Assembly: GCA_030674185.1 (NCBI GenBank)
Contig: JAPXFY010000015.1
Location: 16,647,017 to 16,711,016 of the forward strand
Source: Monoplex corrugatus
Taxonomy: Eukaryota > Mollusca > Gastropoda > Littorinimorpha > Ranellidae
Length of the DNA stretch: 64,000 bases
Direction: 5' to 3'
In this document: one piece after another, positions 1 through 10,555 of the stretch
How positions within the stretch are numbered: position 1 is the stretch's first letter
How the letters are laid out: every line of letters begins with the position of its first letter
Notes under the pieces: model-generated
Database searches by the model: none
Seen by the model: only the letters and a program-made list of their open reading frames with translations
What the model was told of the DNA's origin: nothing
Translations under genes and position numbers: made by a program

Positions 1-59
1 ACTGTTTTGCTAACGCTGCGCAGGTGGTAGACCTATAATGCTGCACAGTCTGCACACTC

Positions 60-335
60 AATCTTTGGAGGGCATGTATCCTGGGTGTTTGCATCTTTCC
101 ATAGGTCAGCCACTGATATGACGTACGAGGTCTTAAATTTTGCATGCATACATACACTAAGGGGTTTGGGCACCGGGCGGTCTGTGCACATGTTGTCTGT
201 GAAATCGGAAACTTCTCCACCCCTTGCTCACCAGGTGGAGGCGTCTTGGCAGACTACAAGCCAGGCCCTTCCGTTTGGAAGTCTGACGTTCACCCACATG
301 ACTACCACGCCTGTTACTGGAGGGTTAAATTAACT
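60..335 (-). mobile_element. tRNA-derived SINE, family C, copy 1
   Basis: On the - strand it begins with a tRNA-like head (TAGTCATGTGGGTGAACGTC) and resembles 49672-49965 and 52670-52950 along its length (CATGACTTAC-like, TTACCCAC and TCCACCC words on +). Box A and box B are degenerate here. Confidence 0.6.
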
Positions 336-610
336 ATCAGTGTTTTTATTTAATCTCCAGTCTCCCTTTTGTTTTGTTTGTTTGTTTTAGTTTTTAAGGG
401 AGATTGTTTCAAATCTACCGGAGAGTCGTATATGTGTCTGTGTGTCTATGACAAAACGTGTTGGCAAGACTTTCCTTCGCCACATGATTCACATCACTTT
501 CTCACGGGATTCCCTACACTGACATTTCAGAAGTGAGGATTTTCACTACCTGTCCCAGGTTTAGAGGCAAAATGTTGCAGTTTTTATGCTTCTAAAATTT
601 CTGAAGAAAA
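321..610. other. No feature recognised
   Basis: AT-rich sequence between SINE copy 1 and the 129-bp duplication; nothing supported. Confidence 0.5.
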
Positions 611-868
611 ATCAAGACAGTCTTGACTGCTTGTCATACAGTATACGGCACCCACTAAACAAACTTCACTGCATGTTTGGCATAAGCACAAAGTCCTGAG
701 TGTTGACACAAGCATACCCATATTTGAACAGGTATATGAATCAAGACAGTCTTGCCTGCTTGTAATACAGCATACGGCACCCACTAAACAAATGTCACTG
801 TTCGTTTGGCATAAGCACTAAGTCCTGAGTGTTGACACAAGCATTACCCATATTTGAACGGGTATATG
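611..868 (+). repeat. 129-bp tandem duplication
   Basis: Unit 611-739 (ATCAAGACAGTCTTGACTGC onward) is repeated at 740-868 with about a dozen substitutions. ATCAAGACAGTCTTG is itself partly self-complementary. Confidence 0.85.
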
Positions 869-1166
869 TGGGTCAAGACTTTCTGCATAATTTCATCAGT
901 TTTTGACTTCTTGAAATGTCCCCGGTATTCCACTTTGCCTTTAACAGCCGACCTGTGTATTGGTATACATGTACTGAAATTGCGTGGTAATCTGTTGTAT
1001 TTGTACACAAGGCTTGACCGTATAGTGGCACTGCAGCATATATGGCAGATATATCATGTGACTCAAGTCATTGTGTCTCTTCTGTTTCTTTGTCTTAATT
1101 TCCATGTATTGATGTTATGCCCTGTAATTCAGCTTTTGTATTACTTATCTGTGCTCACTGCTGAGG

Positions 1167-1640
1167 TTGTTGTTGTTATTGTTGTTTAAAGCCCAGCCGA
1201 CTGCGTAAAGCCATATCAGGGTTATAGTTATTTCAAAAAAGAAGTAAAGAAAATTAAGTACACATATCAATGCATTTGCGCACATAATCTTAGGACATGC
1301 CCCCGACGTTGACCTCTAAGTCCAATTTATCGCACAGGGGATTTGAAAAACACACCTGAATACAAATTCAAATATACCTAAGGGACACTAAAACATATAA
1401 AAACAGGTATAAATTACCTAAAATTGTTTCCGTATATCTCACCTCCCTAGAACCAAAAATGCATTTAATACACGTACCTAATTATCAATCCTAGGAAAAA
1501 GTATGTAAGACTTTATCGAACACATACAGGTGAACGGACCAGCAAGGCAGAAATCGATAGGAAGAAATGACAGAAAGCGAAGGAACAAGGGAGAAACAAG
1601 GAGAGTGACAGAAAAGAGGAAATTTTCAGCACAGAATTTT
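1167..1640 (+). repeat. Dispersed repeat family A, copy 1
   Basis: Starts GTTTAAAGCCCAGCCGACTG after TTG repeats and contains AAGTACACATATCAATGCAT and GACTTTATCGAACACATACA. It shares about 470 bp with copy 2 and shorter parts with three others. No coding potential, tRNA boxes or terminal inverted repeats were seen; the class is unknown. Confidence 0.75.
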
Positions 1641-1760
1641 TTGTCTTTAGGTTCTATCATTTTGTAGTGAGCAGGCCATGTGTCAAGACAGGAATGGAGT
1701 TGGCTGACAGACAACAAATTATTTTTGATAGTGACTCTATGTTTTCTAACTTTGAAGACA

Positions 1761-1787
1761 GTCTCTCTCTCTCTCTCTCATCTCTCT

Positions 1788-1819
<32 letters not shown>
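1761..1819 (+). repeat. (CT)n microsatellite
   Basis: Nearly pure CT run, followed by alternating purine-pyrimidine GCGCGC and TGTGCGTGCG words. Confidence 0.9.
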
Positions 1820-1822
<3 letters not shown>

Positions 1823-2875
1823 GTGCGCGCGCGAGTGTATGCGTGCGTGCGTGCTTATGTGTGTTACTATCAATCCCCTATTGTATGAATAAAGAGGAAA
1901 TATGTCATGATATGTGTGTGCATGTTCATATCTATGTGCATGTATGTGGACATATATCATAGAGTTTGTGTGTCAGTATGTGAGTGTGTATACATGGGTG
2001 CATGAGTGCGTCGTACTGTGTGCTACTTCATACGTGGTTACAAGGGGACATGAGTATTAGCGTGGATGTGCTTTCAAGCATAAGGCAGATACTTTAAAAC
2101 TGTTCCTTTTGCAGCATGCAATGGAACCCTCAGAATCAAAGAGGAACATCTCTGAAGTTGGCAGGTGTTTGGTGCAAGTTATGTTGACTCACTCTCAGAC
2201 GACAACAACAGGAATCAAGCAGGCCAGTGTCTGGCGAGTTCAAAAGATTCTGATGGTGAAAAAACAGAACCCTCACAGAATTGTATTGTGGCCTGTATCT
2301 TACCTCTGCACATACAGACTGACCTGTGACCTGCAGCCTTCGTCCAAATGCAGCAGCTCAGAGAAGTTCAGCATAGAGTGGACGAGGACCAGGCAGCAAC
2401 AGAGAATCCAGACTTGATCAAAACACTGTTGTGTTAAGCATCACTTTATTGCCAAGGACGGCTCCCAGCGGAGCCGACTGCCTCCACCAACTTCTTCAAA
2501 AACACCAGCAAAGAACGTTTTCCAAAAACCTCTGATTCATCTTCAAAGATGTCAGACTGCAAGTGATCCTGTGTCTACAGTCAGACTCTTCGTTATATCA
2601 GGTATACAGAAGGCGAAGGACTGCTAGAAAAAAACATGGCAAAACTGTGATGAAACCCAAACTGACAGTTTGCGTGGCTGTATTCTTTTCACTGGTATCA
2701 TGAAGCAATACTTTATGTCCACTGACAGTGATATGGGACACACTGTATGGCCAATGACTAGTTCGCATGACACTGAGTAGAAACAGATTTGTGTCTCTCA
2801 TCACGTACCTCTGATTCGGCGACAATACAACAGACATCATAATGAGAACACGTGATGTGTTTGTCGCTTTATGGA
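1820..2875. other. Non-coding, apart from the unassigned open frame
   Basis: 1820-2040 is alternating TG/TATG-rich. 2420-2875 shows no recognised gene or repeat. Confidence 0.4.
2109..2417 (+). other. Unassigned 102-residue open frame after an acceptor-like site
   Basis: The sequence CCTTTTGCAG at 2105-2114 resembles a 3' splice site and is followed by an open stretch with mixed composition (VGRCLVQVMLTHSQTTTTG, VKKQNPHRIVLWPVSYL) to TGA at 2417. I recognise no family and see no matching upstream exon. It may be the last exon of a gene starting before the window, an old retrocopy, or chance. Confidence 0.15.
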
Positions 2876-3360
2876 ATCATCATCATCATGTGCCCTGCCG
2901 CAAGGCGTTTGGCGATCATGGCCCTCCACACGAATGTATCCCTGTCGCTGCAAACACATCTTCCCCCCTCTCTGTCTTCAGCCACCCTGCAAGTCCGTCC
3001 AATACGTTCTTCCTGGGTCTACCTGGTGTTCTCTTTCCCTTCCCTCCAGCTTTCCTGTTGTGACCAGGTGTTCTAATTCCCCTTTCCTCATAATATGTCC
3101 TACATGTCGCTTGTCTTTTCCTAATCTTCTTTATTGATGATCTTCTTGTGTTTGCATCCTTCAAGACTGTCTCGTTTGTTTTCTTTGCTGTCCATGGAAC
3201 TCTCAACATTTTTCTCAGAAACCACATTTCAGTTGCCTCAATTTTGTTCTGACTTCGCGTGTTGACTGTCCACGCCTCACAACCGTACAGGTTCTACATA
3301 ACATCCAAGAACTCTCTTTCTGATGTTAATTGATAGATATTTGTTGGTAAGAACGCTGGG
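2876..3360 (-). mobile_element. RTE-like LINE 3' fragment with frameshifts
   Basis: Homologous to the 3' part of the 3819-5136 copy, from the (CAT)n tail at 2876 to about 3360. The coding strand shows MWFLRKMLRVPWTAKKTNET and IRKRQATC, then loses frame (a different reading phase through the GRPRK region). Small deletions are seen near 3285. Confidence 0.8.
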
Positions 3361-3818
3361 ATATGTGAGACAAATTAATCGAGAACCTCGGATTCCATTA
3401 CATTCCTGGGCCTTGATGAACAAGTGGTGCCATTCCGTGGCAGGTTCCCCTTCCAGCAATACATGACCAGTATGGCATAAAACTGGGGTTGTAGATGCTG
3501 ACAACAATTACCCCTTCAGTGTTGTCCAGTACCTTAGTAAAACGAAAAGGACCCTTCAGGCTGGATTGACATGACATGTTGTATTGACATATCAAGAGCA
3601 AGACAGCAGACGGGATGGCGACAGGAAGATTTTTCGTCCATTCTTGCGATCATAAAAACATGGTATTGATATGCTCTGAACATTAATTTGTTTTATATTT
3701 TCTGAACATTTATTTGTTTTTTATTTCTATTGTCTCTCCGGCGGAAAAACCCCGAGGGACAAATGATTGACAACAGAAGAAAAACTTTCAGGAAAAAAAG
3801 CCAGTCAGACTCATCATC
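3361..3818. other. No feature recognised between two LINE copies
   Basis: Short open frames on - have no family signature. Confidence 0.4.
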
Positions 3819-5136
3819 ATCATCAGGTGCCCTGCCGCATGGCGTTGGCGATCATGGATTTCCATCTGTCTCTATCTCTTGTTGCCCCAAGCATCTCCTC
3901 CACCCTCCTCGTCTTCAGCCACTCCGCAAGTCCGTCTAGCATTTTCTTCCTGGGTCTTCCTGGTGCTCTCTTTCCCTCCAGCTTTCCCGTTGTGACCAGG
4001 TGCTCCAAATCCCCCTTCCTCATAAAATGGCCAATAAATGTTGCCTGTCTTTTCCTAATCTTCCTTATGAATGATCTACTTGTGTCTGCCTCCATCAAGA
4101 CTGTCTCGTTTGTTTTCTTTGCTGTCCATGGAACTCTCAACATTCTTCTGAGAAACCACATCTCGGCTGCCTCAATCTTGTTCTGGCTTTGCTTGCTGAC
4201 TGTCCACGCCTCACATCCGTACAACAGTATTGGTTCTATATAACATTCAAGAACTCTCTTCCTGATGTTAATTGATAAGCATTTGTTGGTAAGAATGCCT
4301 GTCATCTTCTTGAATGCTGTTTTGGCTTGGCCGATTCTGCCGGTTATTTCTGATGTGCATCTGCCGTCTGATGAAATTATCGTTCCCAGGTATTTAAACT
4401 TATTAACCTGTGTCAAGGTTGTGCCATTTGCTATTATTTTGCATGAGGGGATTTCATGTTTTTTACTGATCACCATGACTTCAGTCTTCCTGCTGTTTAG
4501 TTCCAACCCCTTACCTTTGCTTTCTATTTCAAGTATATTCACAAGGTTTTGTAGGTCCCTTTCACTTTCTGCAATTAGCACGGTGTCATCTGTGTATCGA
4601 ATGTTGTTTATCATGTCCCCTCCAACCTTTAATCCAGGGTCTTCTTCTAGGTTTCTCATGATGTTTTGGCTGTAAAGTGAAAACAGATCTGGTGACAAAA
4701 CACAATCCTGTCTGACTCCTCTTTTGATGTTTTGGAAAGAGCTTATATTGTTTTCTATTCTCATTGCAGCTGTTTGTTCCCAGTACATATTTCTGATTAT
4801 TCGTAGATCTTTCCCATCAACACTGAGTCTCTCCAGTTGGTTGATCAGTTCTTCATGTCTTACCCGATCGAAAGCCTTGGTATAGTCAACGAAGCATAAA
4901 TACAAATCCTTATTCATCTCAATTGACCTCTCTATGACAGTTCTTAGGATGTATACGGCATTAATGGTTCCTTTTCCTTCCACAAATCGACACTGTTCTT
5001 TAGCTATTTCTCTTTTGATTCTATTCCTTGTCCTCATCATGATTATTCTTAACAGGATTTTTGTTACATGACTCATCAAACTGTTTGTGCGATGGAGTAC
5101 GCACTCTATAGCCCCTGTCTTATTTGGAAGTGCAGA
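3819..5136 (-). mobile_element. 5'-truncated RTE-like LINE, longest of four related copies
   Basis: The reverse-transcriptase ORF (3823-5079) ends close to a 3' tail of (CAT)n on the + strand, that is (ATG)n on the coding strand. RTE-type elements often end in short tandem repeats rather than poly(A). Sequence upstream of 5079 continues to resemble the copy at 11925-12545 to about 5136, then stops. No endonuclease domain remains. Confidence 0.8.
3823..5079 (-). CDS. Reverse transcriptase C-terminal portion (non-LTR, RTE-like)
   Basis: 418 residues without stops. RT motifs: LYLCFVDYTKAFDRVRHE, then GVRQDCVLSPDLFSLYSQ, then YTDDTVLIAES, where the usual YADD active site reads YTDD and QG reads QD. 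KFKYLGTIISSDG and GCEAWTVS follow in the thumb region. The conserved 3' module MWFLRRMLRVPWTAKKTNE, IRKIRKRQATFIGHFMRK and GRPRKKMLDGLAEWL ends at RQGT. The protein would copy element RNA at the target site, but the N-terminal fingers and endonuclease are missing, so this copy is not autonomous. Confidence 0.82.
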   Translation of the reverse strand: MMSHVTKILLRIIMMRTRNRIKREIAKEQCRFVEGKGTINAVYILRTVIERSIEMNKDLYLCFVDYTKAFDRVRHEELINQLERLSVDGKDLRIIRNMYWEQTAAMRIENNISSFQNIKRGVRQDCVLSPDLFSLYSQNIMRNLEEDPGLKVGGDMINNIRYTDDTVLIAESERDLQNLVNILEIESKGKGLELNSRKTEVMVISKKHEIPSCKIIANGTTLTQVNKFKYLGTIISSDGRCTSEITGRIGQAKTAFKKMTGILTNKCLSINIRKRVLECYIEPILLYGCEAWTVSKQSQNKIEAAEMWFLRRMLRVPWTAKKTNETVLMEADTSRSFIRKIRKRQATFIGHFMRKGDLEHLVTTGKLEGKRAPGRPRKKMLDGLAEWLKTRRVEEMLGATRDRDRWKSMIANAMRQGT

Positions 5137-5741
5137 CTAACATAAGACTTCTGCCAAACATGCAATGTGTCCCACAGACCCACATGTATAGATATGGGAG
5201 CCATGCTGAGTTGCTTCTCTAGTGAGTGTGGGTCTGACAGACCCATGACGTGGGAATACCTGAATAAATGACGAAGTACGCTGAAGTTTCGAAGGGAATG
5301 GCTCCAGATCGATAACATCAACTTTGGTCGCCCAACAAAGTCTCTATTTCCATACCGTCTTCAACGCGCGTAGGATAATTCATATTAAAAAGTGAACTTT
5401 TTATTCGTTACACGTGTCAACATATATAAAATATAAAATGTTTACAATTTTCCACATGCTTAGTTACACAAAAAAACAGCTGTTTGTTTATTTTATGATG
5501 TTGTCAAGTGATGTTGGCCAACCTAAAGCTTTTAAGTAATTAAATCTTAAAATTACCACAAAATTATGTTGGTTGATTTTAACTACAAGTAAGCACACGT
5601 AAGTTCATTACAATTTCAAAAATTCATAATTTCATTGCAGTTTTAAAACTCTATCACCAACGTTTCCAAAAGGAACAAGTCTACGGTAGCATAAGTCTGC
5701 AACACTTACTCATTTTTGACAGTGAACTCCAAATTGGTATA
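5137..5741. other. No feature recognised
   Basis: AT-rich sequence between the LINE 5' truncation and the Ginger-like left TIR. Confidence 0.4.
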
Positions 5742-5852
5742 TATGTTATGCGCAATCGACCGATTTGCGCTATCGGTCGATTGCGCTGCGCCATCGATAG
5801 ATCCATGGTTTGCGCAGCAATCGGTAGATAGCGCTGCGCAATCAATTGATAT
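5742..5852 (+). repeat. Left TIR of the Ginger-like element
   Basis: Matches the complement of 8368-8492 with small gaps. Shared words include TTTGCGCTATCGGTCGAT and GCAGCAATCGGTAGAT. Internal repeats of the GCGCAATCGA type give it several self-complementary stretches. Confidence 0.75.
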
Positions 5853-6208
5853 GGTTGTTCGTTGGTTTGGTCACATGGTGGGGGCAGCAGTTGGATACAC
5901 ATAATTATTATGTTGTGTGGTCACACACACACACACACACACAGAGAGAAGTAAAAACTAAAATGATTGTACATTCACATTTAGAAATCAAGTACACGAA
6001 ATGCAAGCAGCAAGTTAAGAATGTAATACATTGTTAAACCTGTAAAACACACACACTCTCTCTCTCTCTCTCTCTGGACTGTCCTCCACTGGATGCCTCT
6101 TTGCTCTTTACAAACATGAGTTGCATTTACTCCAGGTTTTCACCAACTTCCTCGACAAGTTTAGACAGGACACATGGTACCATTCATTGCACTCTTCGCA
6201 CTCGACCA

Positions 6209-8314
6209 TCAGAGTTCCGTCGTCTGGACACCGACAGTCACAGTAAACTTCTGTCTCGACCTCATGAAGAAGTTTGAGCTGGCGATAGTTGACACGGGCA
6301 GGAAATTATGAAATGGCTCCTTTGTCAATACATTTTCGAAATGAATACGTAACAGCATTTCATCAAACTGCAGTTCCGTTGGATCCTCCCCGAACAAAAG
6401 CGAAGTTGCAAATGCAATCGCGTATAGTCCACAGTCATTGGCGTTCGGCTGCCTGTCGACGTTCATTACGTTGATGATGAGTTTATCCTCTCTGCAGTGG
6501 ATGTATTTTGCAATAGTCTTGGTGGTCGTTGGACTTGGTTTCTTTCTAAGTGAGTCGTAAACGCAAACTGTGTTGGTTTCTGTTTGGCCGATATTAGAAA
6601 CTGTTATCCAATGGCTGTTGTCAGCGTGTATGAACTGTACGAAATCACCAGTTGGAACTTTGAATGAGCAGTTCTGCTGAAGGACAGTATCTTGCAGGCC
6701 GGACTGGGTTGGAAATTCCGTTTTCAGTAGTTCGTTTGCTGCTCTCATGTGTCGATCGGTCATCCATGCTGTTCCGTTTATGTCCTGACGCTCTTTCTTT
6801 GAGAGAAGTGGTGGCAACTTTGATCCTGTTCCATTGGGTATCTCTCTGTTTGCGCATGTGGATTTCGGATGGCAGTGTGTAGAACATTCAATCCCATTGG
6901 CCCGACATGTGCATTTACCAGTTTTGCAGCTACCCTTGCAGGAACAATGTGTTTTCAGGAATCGATTTTCTGGATGATACTTCTGAGCTGCCTCACGTAG
7001 AGTTATGCATTTCTCATTGTTCGTCTGAAGATCACCGCTGTACGCCTGAAGATCGCCTCCCGTGAATTTCGTGCTGATCACCCCGTATGCTGTACTCAGC
7101 GAATATGTCTTGACTTTGCTCCCATGGATAGAGCTTACGATGGCTGGTAGACGCGGCAAGTCTGTTGATGTTCGGTCCAACTTTGGTACAGCAACGCTGA
7201 CCCGATCTCCCACAGAAAACTCTTGAACTTTAATTCTTTTCCTCTTGTTGTAGAACTCGGATATCTTGGCAGCTGACACGTATGTGTTGTCCAAAGCTCT
7301 TTTGCGAATGGCAGAGTGGCGAGTTGGAGATGGTTGCTTTTCAGGTGTTGCTGGTGGTTCAGGGTGCATTGGCGATGGTAGTGAATGGGAAGTGTCTTCT
7401 TGTGACAATGGTGATGGCTGGTTTGTAGAATCTTCTAGTGGTGGCTGTGATGATGGTTGAGTTTCTTCTAACGATGGTGATGGCTGGTTGGTGGCATCTT
7501 CTAGTGGTGGCTGTGATGATGATGATGGTTGATTGTCTGCTGAAGGTGCAGGCTTGAAAAGGCGTGGTTCTGGAATTGGCATCAATTTTCGGCGTGGGGC
7601 TGGAATCGGGTTCTTCACTGACGACGGTTGGCTGAGTTCTTGTGCTTGTTGGCCCACTGGACTGTCTGGAGGTGGTGGCTGGCTAATTTCGTCTTCTTTG
7701 TTGTTAGTTTGGTCTTCAACATCACCGACATCTTCCTCTGCAAAGCATCCTTTGGCACCAGGAAATATCCCAGTCGGCGCACTCCTCCCAAAGACAACGT
7801 GGTAAGGAGCATCTTTGATAGTCTCTTGTTTGGCAGAGTTCATGGAGAATTGTATGCGTGGCAGCCATGATGCCCAAGGATACTGCATTGCATCATCGTC
7901 TATCTTCTCCTCTTGCTTCATTGCAGCGATCTTCTTTTCTACAGTTTGATTCCCTCTTTCAACAAGCCCTTGTGACTGGGAATGGCGTGGGCGGCCGTTG
8001 ACGAATGCTGTCTCTCCTCCCCATCTGCTGAACAGTGCCTGGATAAGCTGGTTCACGAATTCTCTGCCATTGTCTGAGTGGAACATTTTTGGTGGTCCGA
8101 AGTACGCCAAAACCCGCTCTTCAAGTAATCTTGCTACTTCTTCTGCCGACTTCTGCTTGAGTGGAAACAGTACATGATACTTTGAAAAGTGATCCATAAA
8201 GTGCCCGATGTAGTTGTAATCTCTGTCTGGTGAATGCCTCATGTCAATGAGATCGACTTGAACTCTCTCAAGAAAGTCTTTGTGAATTATTGGTCGAAGT
8301 GGTGGTCTTGTCAC
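6209..8314 (-). CDS. Integrase / cysteine-rich / Ulp1-like protease fusion protein (transposon)
   Basis: About 700 residues, open throughout. Residues 15-170 form an rve integrase core: VQVDLID (D21), HSDNGREF (D81) and SQGLVERGN (E119), a D-D37-E pattern. Next is a Pro/Ser/Gln-rich linker containing two near copies of QPPLED(A/S)TNQPSP, then a GPY/F-like segment (FSVGDRVSVAVPKLD). A Cys-rich block (CSCKGSCKTGKCTCRANGIE and following) looks like a tesmin/CXC domain. The C-terminus is a Ulp1-like protease: SHWITVSN (His), CVYDS (Asp), then Gln and Cys in QPNANDCGLYAIAFA. It would integrate DNA and cleave a ubiquitin- or SUMO-like modifier or itself. Extending upstream gives SNCPVV then a stop at 8330-8332, so the displayed start is a GTG and probably not native; the HHCC zinc domain is missing. 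The long intact frame suggests recent activity. Confidence 0.8.
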   Translation of the reverse strand: MTRPPLRPIIHKDFLERVQVDLIDMRHSPDRDYNYIGHFMDHFSKYHVLFPLKQKSAEEVARLLEERVLAYFGPPKMFHSDNGREFVNQLIQALFSRWGGETAFVNGRPRHSQSQGLVERGNQTVEKKIAAMKQEEKIDDDAMQYPWASWLPRIQFSMNSAKQETIKDAPYHVVFGRSAPTGIFPGAKGCFAEEDVGDVEDQTNNKEDEISQPPPPDSPVGQQAQELSQPSSVKNPIPAPRRKLMPIPEPRLFKPAPSADNQPSSSSQPPLEDATNQPSPSLEETQPSSQPPLEDSTNQPSPLSQEDTSHSLPSPMHPEPPATPEKQPSPTRHSAIRKRALDNTYVSAAKISEFYNKRKRIKVQEFSVGDRVSVAVPKLDRTSTDLPRLPAIVSSIHGSKVKTYSLSTAYGVISTKFTGGDLQAYSGDLQTNNEKCITLREAAQKYHPENRFLKTHCSCKGSCKTGKCTCRANGIECSTHCHPKSTCANREIPNGTGSKLPPLLSKKERQDINGTAWMTDRHMRAANELLKTEFPTQSGLQDTVLQQNCSFKVPTGDFVQFIHADNSHWITVSNIGQTETNTVCVYDSLRKKPSPTTTKTIAKYIHCREDKLIINVMNVDRQPNANDCGLYAIAFATSLLFGEDPTELQFDEMLLRIHFENVLTKEPFHNFLPVSTIASSNFFMRSRQKFTVTVGVQTTEL

Positions 8315-8367
8315 TACTGGACAGTTGCTTTAACAGCAAACTAGAACTGGAATAGGGACATCCATCG

Positions 8368-8492
8368 AACGTGCAGCGCAATCGATCGATGGTTGCGCGA
8401 TCTACCGATTGCTGCACGAACAACGGATCCATAGATTGTGCAGCGCGATCGACCGATAGCGCAAATCAATCGATAGCGCCAGACATATAGAT
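8368..8492 (-). repeat. Right TIR of the Ginger-like element
   Basis: Inverted partner of 5742-5852. Just outside, AGTGAACTCCAATTTAGTAT (8514 onward) recalls AGTGAACTCCAAATTGGTAT outside the left TIR (5721 onward), in direct orientation. Confidence 0.75.
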
Positions 8493-8493
8493 C

Positions 8494-8556
8494 TAATAGA
8501 CTGAATAAGTTAAAGTGAACTCCAATTTAGTATACAAATCAAATAGACTGAATACG
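8494..8556 (+). repeat. 46-bp imperfect direct repeat outside the right TIR
   Basis: AATAGACTGAATAAGT at about 8494 recurs as AATAGACTGAATACGT at about 8540, with the AGTGAACTCC word between. Confidence 0.6.
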
Positions 8557-9616
8557 TCAGACTGGCAATACAAAGAGTCTACTTTTTCATCAGAATAAGA
8601 CTACCTTTAAATATTTCACCCTTCACCCATTCCCCATCAAGGATGGTCTTTTGGTATGGTGTTGTAATTGTGTTTGTGCGTCACCAATCTACTGTTTATA
8701 TGGGACTGCCTGTTAATTTGTCACTATTTTTTTTTTTTTTTTGCATGCAGTCTGACTAATAATTAGCGCAGCCATTCAGGATGAACGAACAGAAGAGGCA
8801 GACATCAGCTGACTGACTAGAGAGCATCCAACCCAAAGGCATTATGAAATTTAAAAAAACTATTTATAACGTCTTTGATACAACCTAATCTTGTAAAAAG
8901 TTGCACGCAACTCAGGCGACAGTCTCATTTCTAATGATGATTGTAAACATTCACAAACTCTTTGTTCAGTAGGGTATTCAGACAGACTTGACTTTCAGTA
9001 GTTTCGTTCATGGTGTTACACAGATGGTCTTATGGGAGCAAGAGTCCCTCAACTTGTAAGAGTCTCATGAATCGTTTCACAAGTTTTGTTAGAAACAACG
9101 AGGTCAATAAGATTTAGTGATTAAGATCTACTCACGGGTTCAGAATTGTAGTCTGACATGCATCACAGTTAAATCTTGTGATTTTTGCAAAATGATCTTT
9201 GTTTTTCTGTAAATTGTGTCCCTTGATACCATTTTGTAACGTGCTCTCCCAGTGAATAAAAAGCTTAGTTTCTGACTCCCTAAACGTCTGTGTTCTGTTT
9301 ACATAAGTTTTCAGATACCTGTCTATGTGGAGTGAGTTGTAAGTCTATAAGGATCCCAGCAAGGTTGTTCTTTTTGATGTTTTTTTTTTTTTGACCGGAC
9401 TTTCAAAGGTAGATCTTTGATCTGATAACAGACATCCTTTTCAGCCCTACGTTTCTCAGATACATCCTGTACACGGCTTGGAATTCGCCCTGTGCACTGC
9501 GGGACCTAATCCTCTGTGGTGACTGACCTCTTGACTCCTGACAATGATAGGCAATATTCAAATGAGGTGAAGATAAGCGTTCAACTGATGACCTTTTCCA
9601 ACATCCAGTTCGGGTC
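8557..9616. other. Unassigned; possibly an old retroelement remnant
   Basis: The - strand of 8880-9300 has broken coding-like phrases (HWESTLQNGIKGHN) with several stops, but no motif firm enough to classify. Confidence 0.25.
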
Positions 9617-9944
<328 letters not shown>

Positions 9945-10365
9945 GAAAGACTTGCATTTATCAAATGATTTACATATTTTTCTTCCTTTTGTATTATTTG
10001 TGGACTTTGGTACTATTAAAGATTTCTGATTTCATGTTTCCATCTGTTGTTATTTGTGAAGAACTATTTCTACACTGCTTTAAAATATGGTACCACCCTA
10101 TTTTTTATGATCTATTACTATGTAAAGTGCAATAAACATGCCTTGACGTAATCTATTTGCACTAAACAACAGAAAAAATTTCATCATTATTATTAGTTTC
10201 CTACTGTGCAGGTCTGCTTGCATAATAATCCTTCACTGATAACCTCTAATTATGGTTATTCTGCACATGACCGATATAATATACTATGAAAATCTGTTGT
10301 TTAAACAAAGTCAGCTGTTTGAAATCAAACATAATTAAATGTATACACTGGTGGACAGTCTGTTG

Positions 10366-10516
10366 ATTTGAAGGCCTACCTGTAAGGCAAACCATAATCA
10401 GCCTTCAGTAATACCTTTAATTATGGTTCTTTGTGATAATATATTTGAAGGCCTACCTGTAAGGCAAACCATAAAGCCTTCAGTAATACCTTTAATTATG
10501 GTTCTTTGTGATAATA
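10366..10516 (+). repeat. ~76-bp tandem duplication
   Basis: ATTTGAAGGCCTACCTGTAA starts both units (about 10366 and 10443); the second lacks three bases of the first. Confidence 0.8.
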
Positions 10517-10555
10517 TAGTTGTTCAAACAAAGTAACTGATTGAAACCTGTTATT

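Larger units (their letters stand above)
5742..8492 (-). mobile_element. TIR-flanked Ginger-like element encoding integrase-CXC-Ulp1
   Basis: A 2.75-kb unit has an inverted pair of about 110 bp at its ends (5742-5852 and 8368-8492), enclosing one ORF on the - strand. The TIRs are unusual: rich in GCGCAATCGA, ATCGATCGAT and GCGCTATCGG words that recur within each arm. Gypsy-like integrase combined with a Ulp1-type protease is known from Ginger1 DNA transposons and related host genes such as KRBA2/SCAND3, so I place it there tentatively. The ORF starts abruptly after a stop close to the right TIR, suggesting loss of the N-terminal zinc-binding part. Confidence 0.7.
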
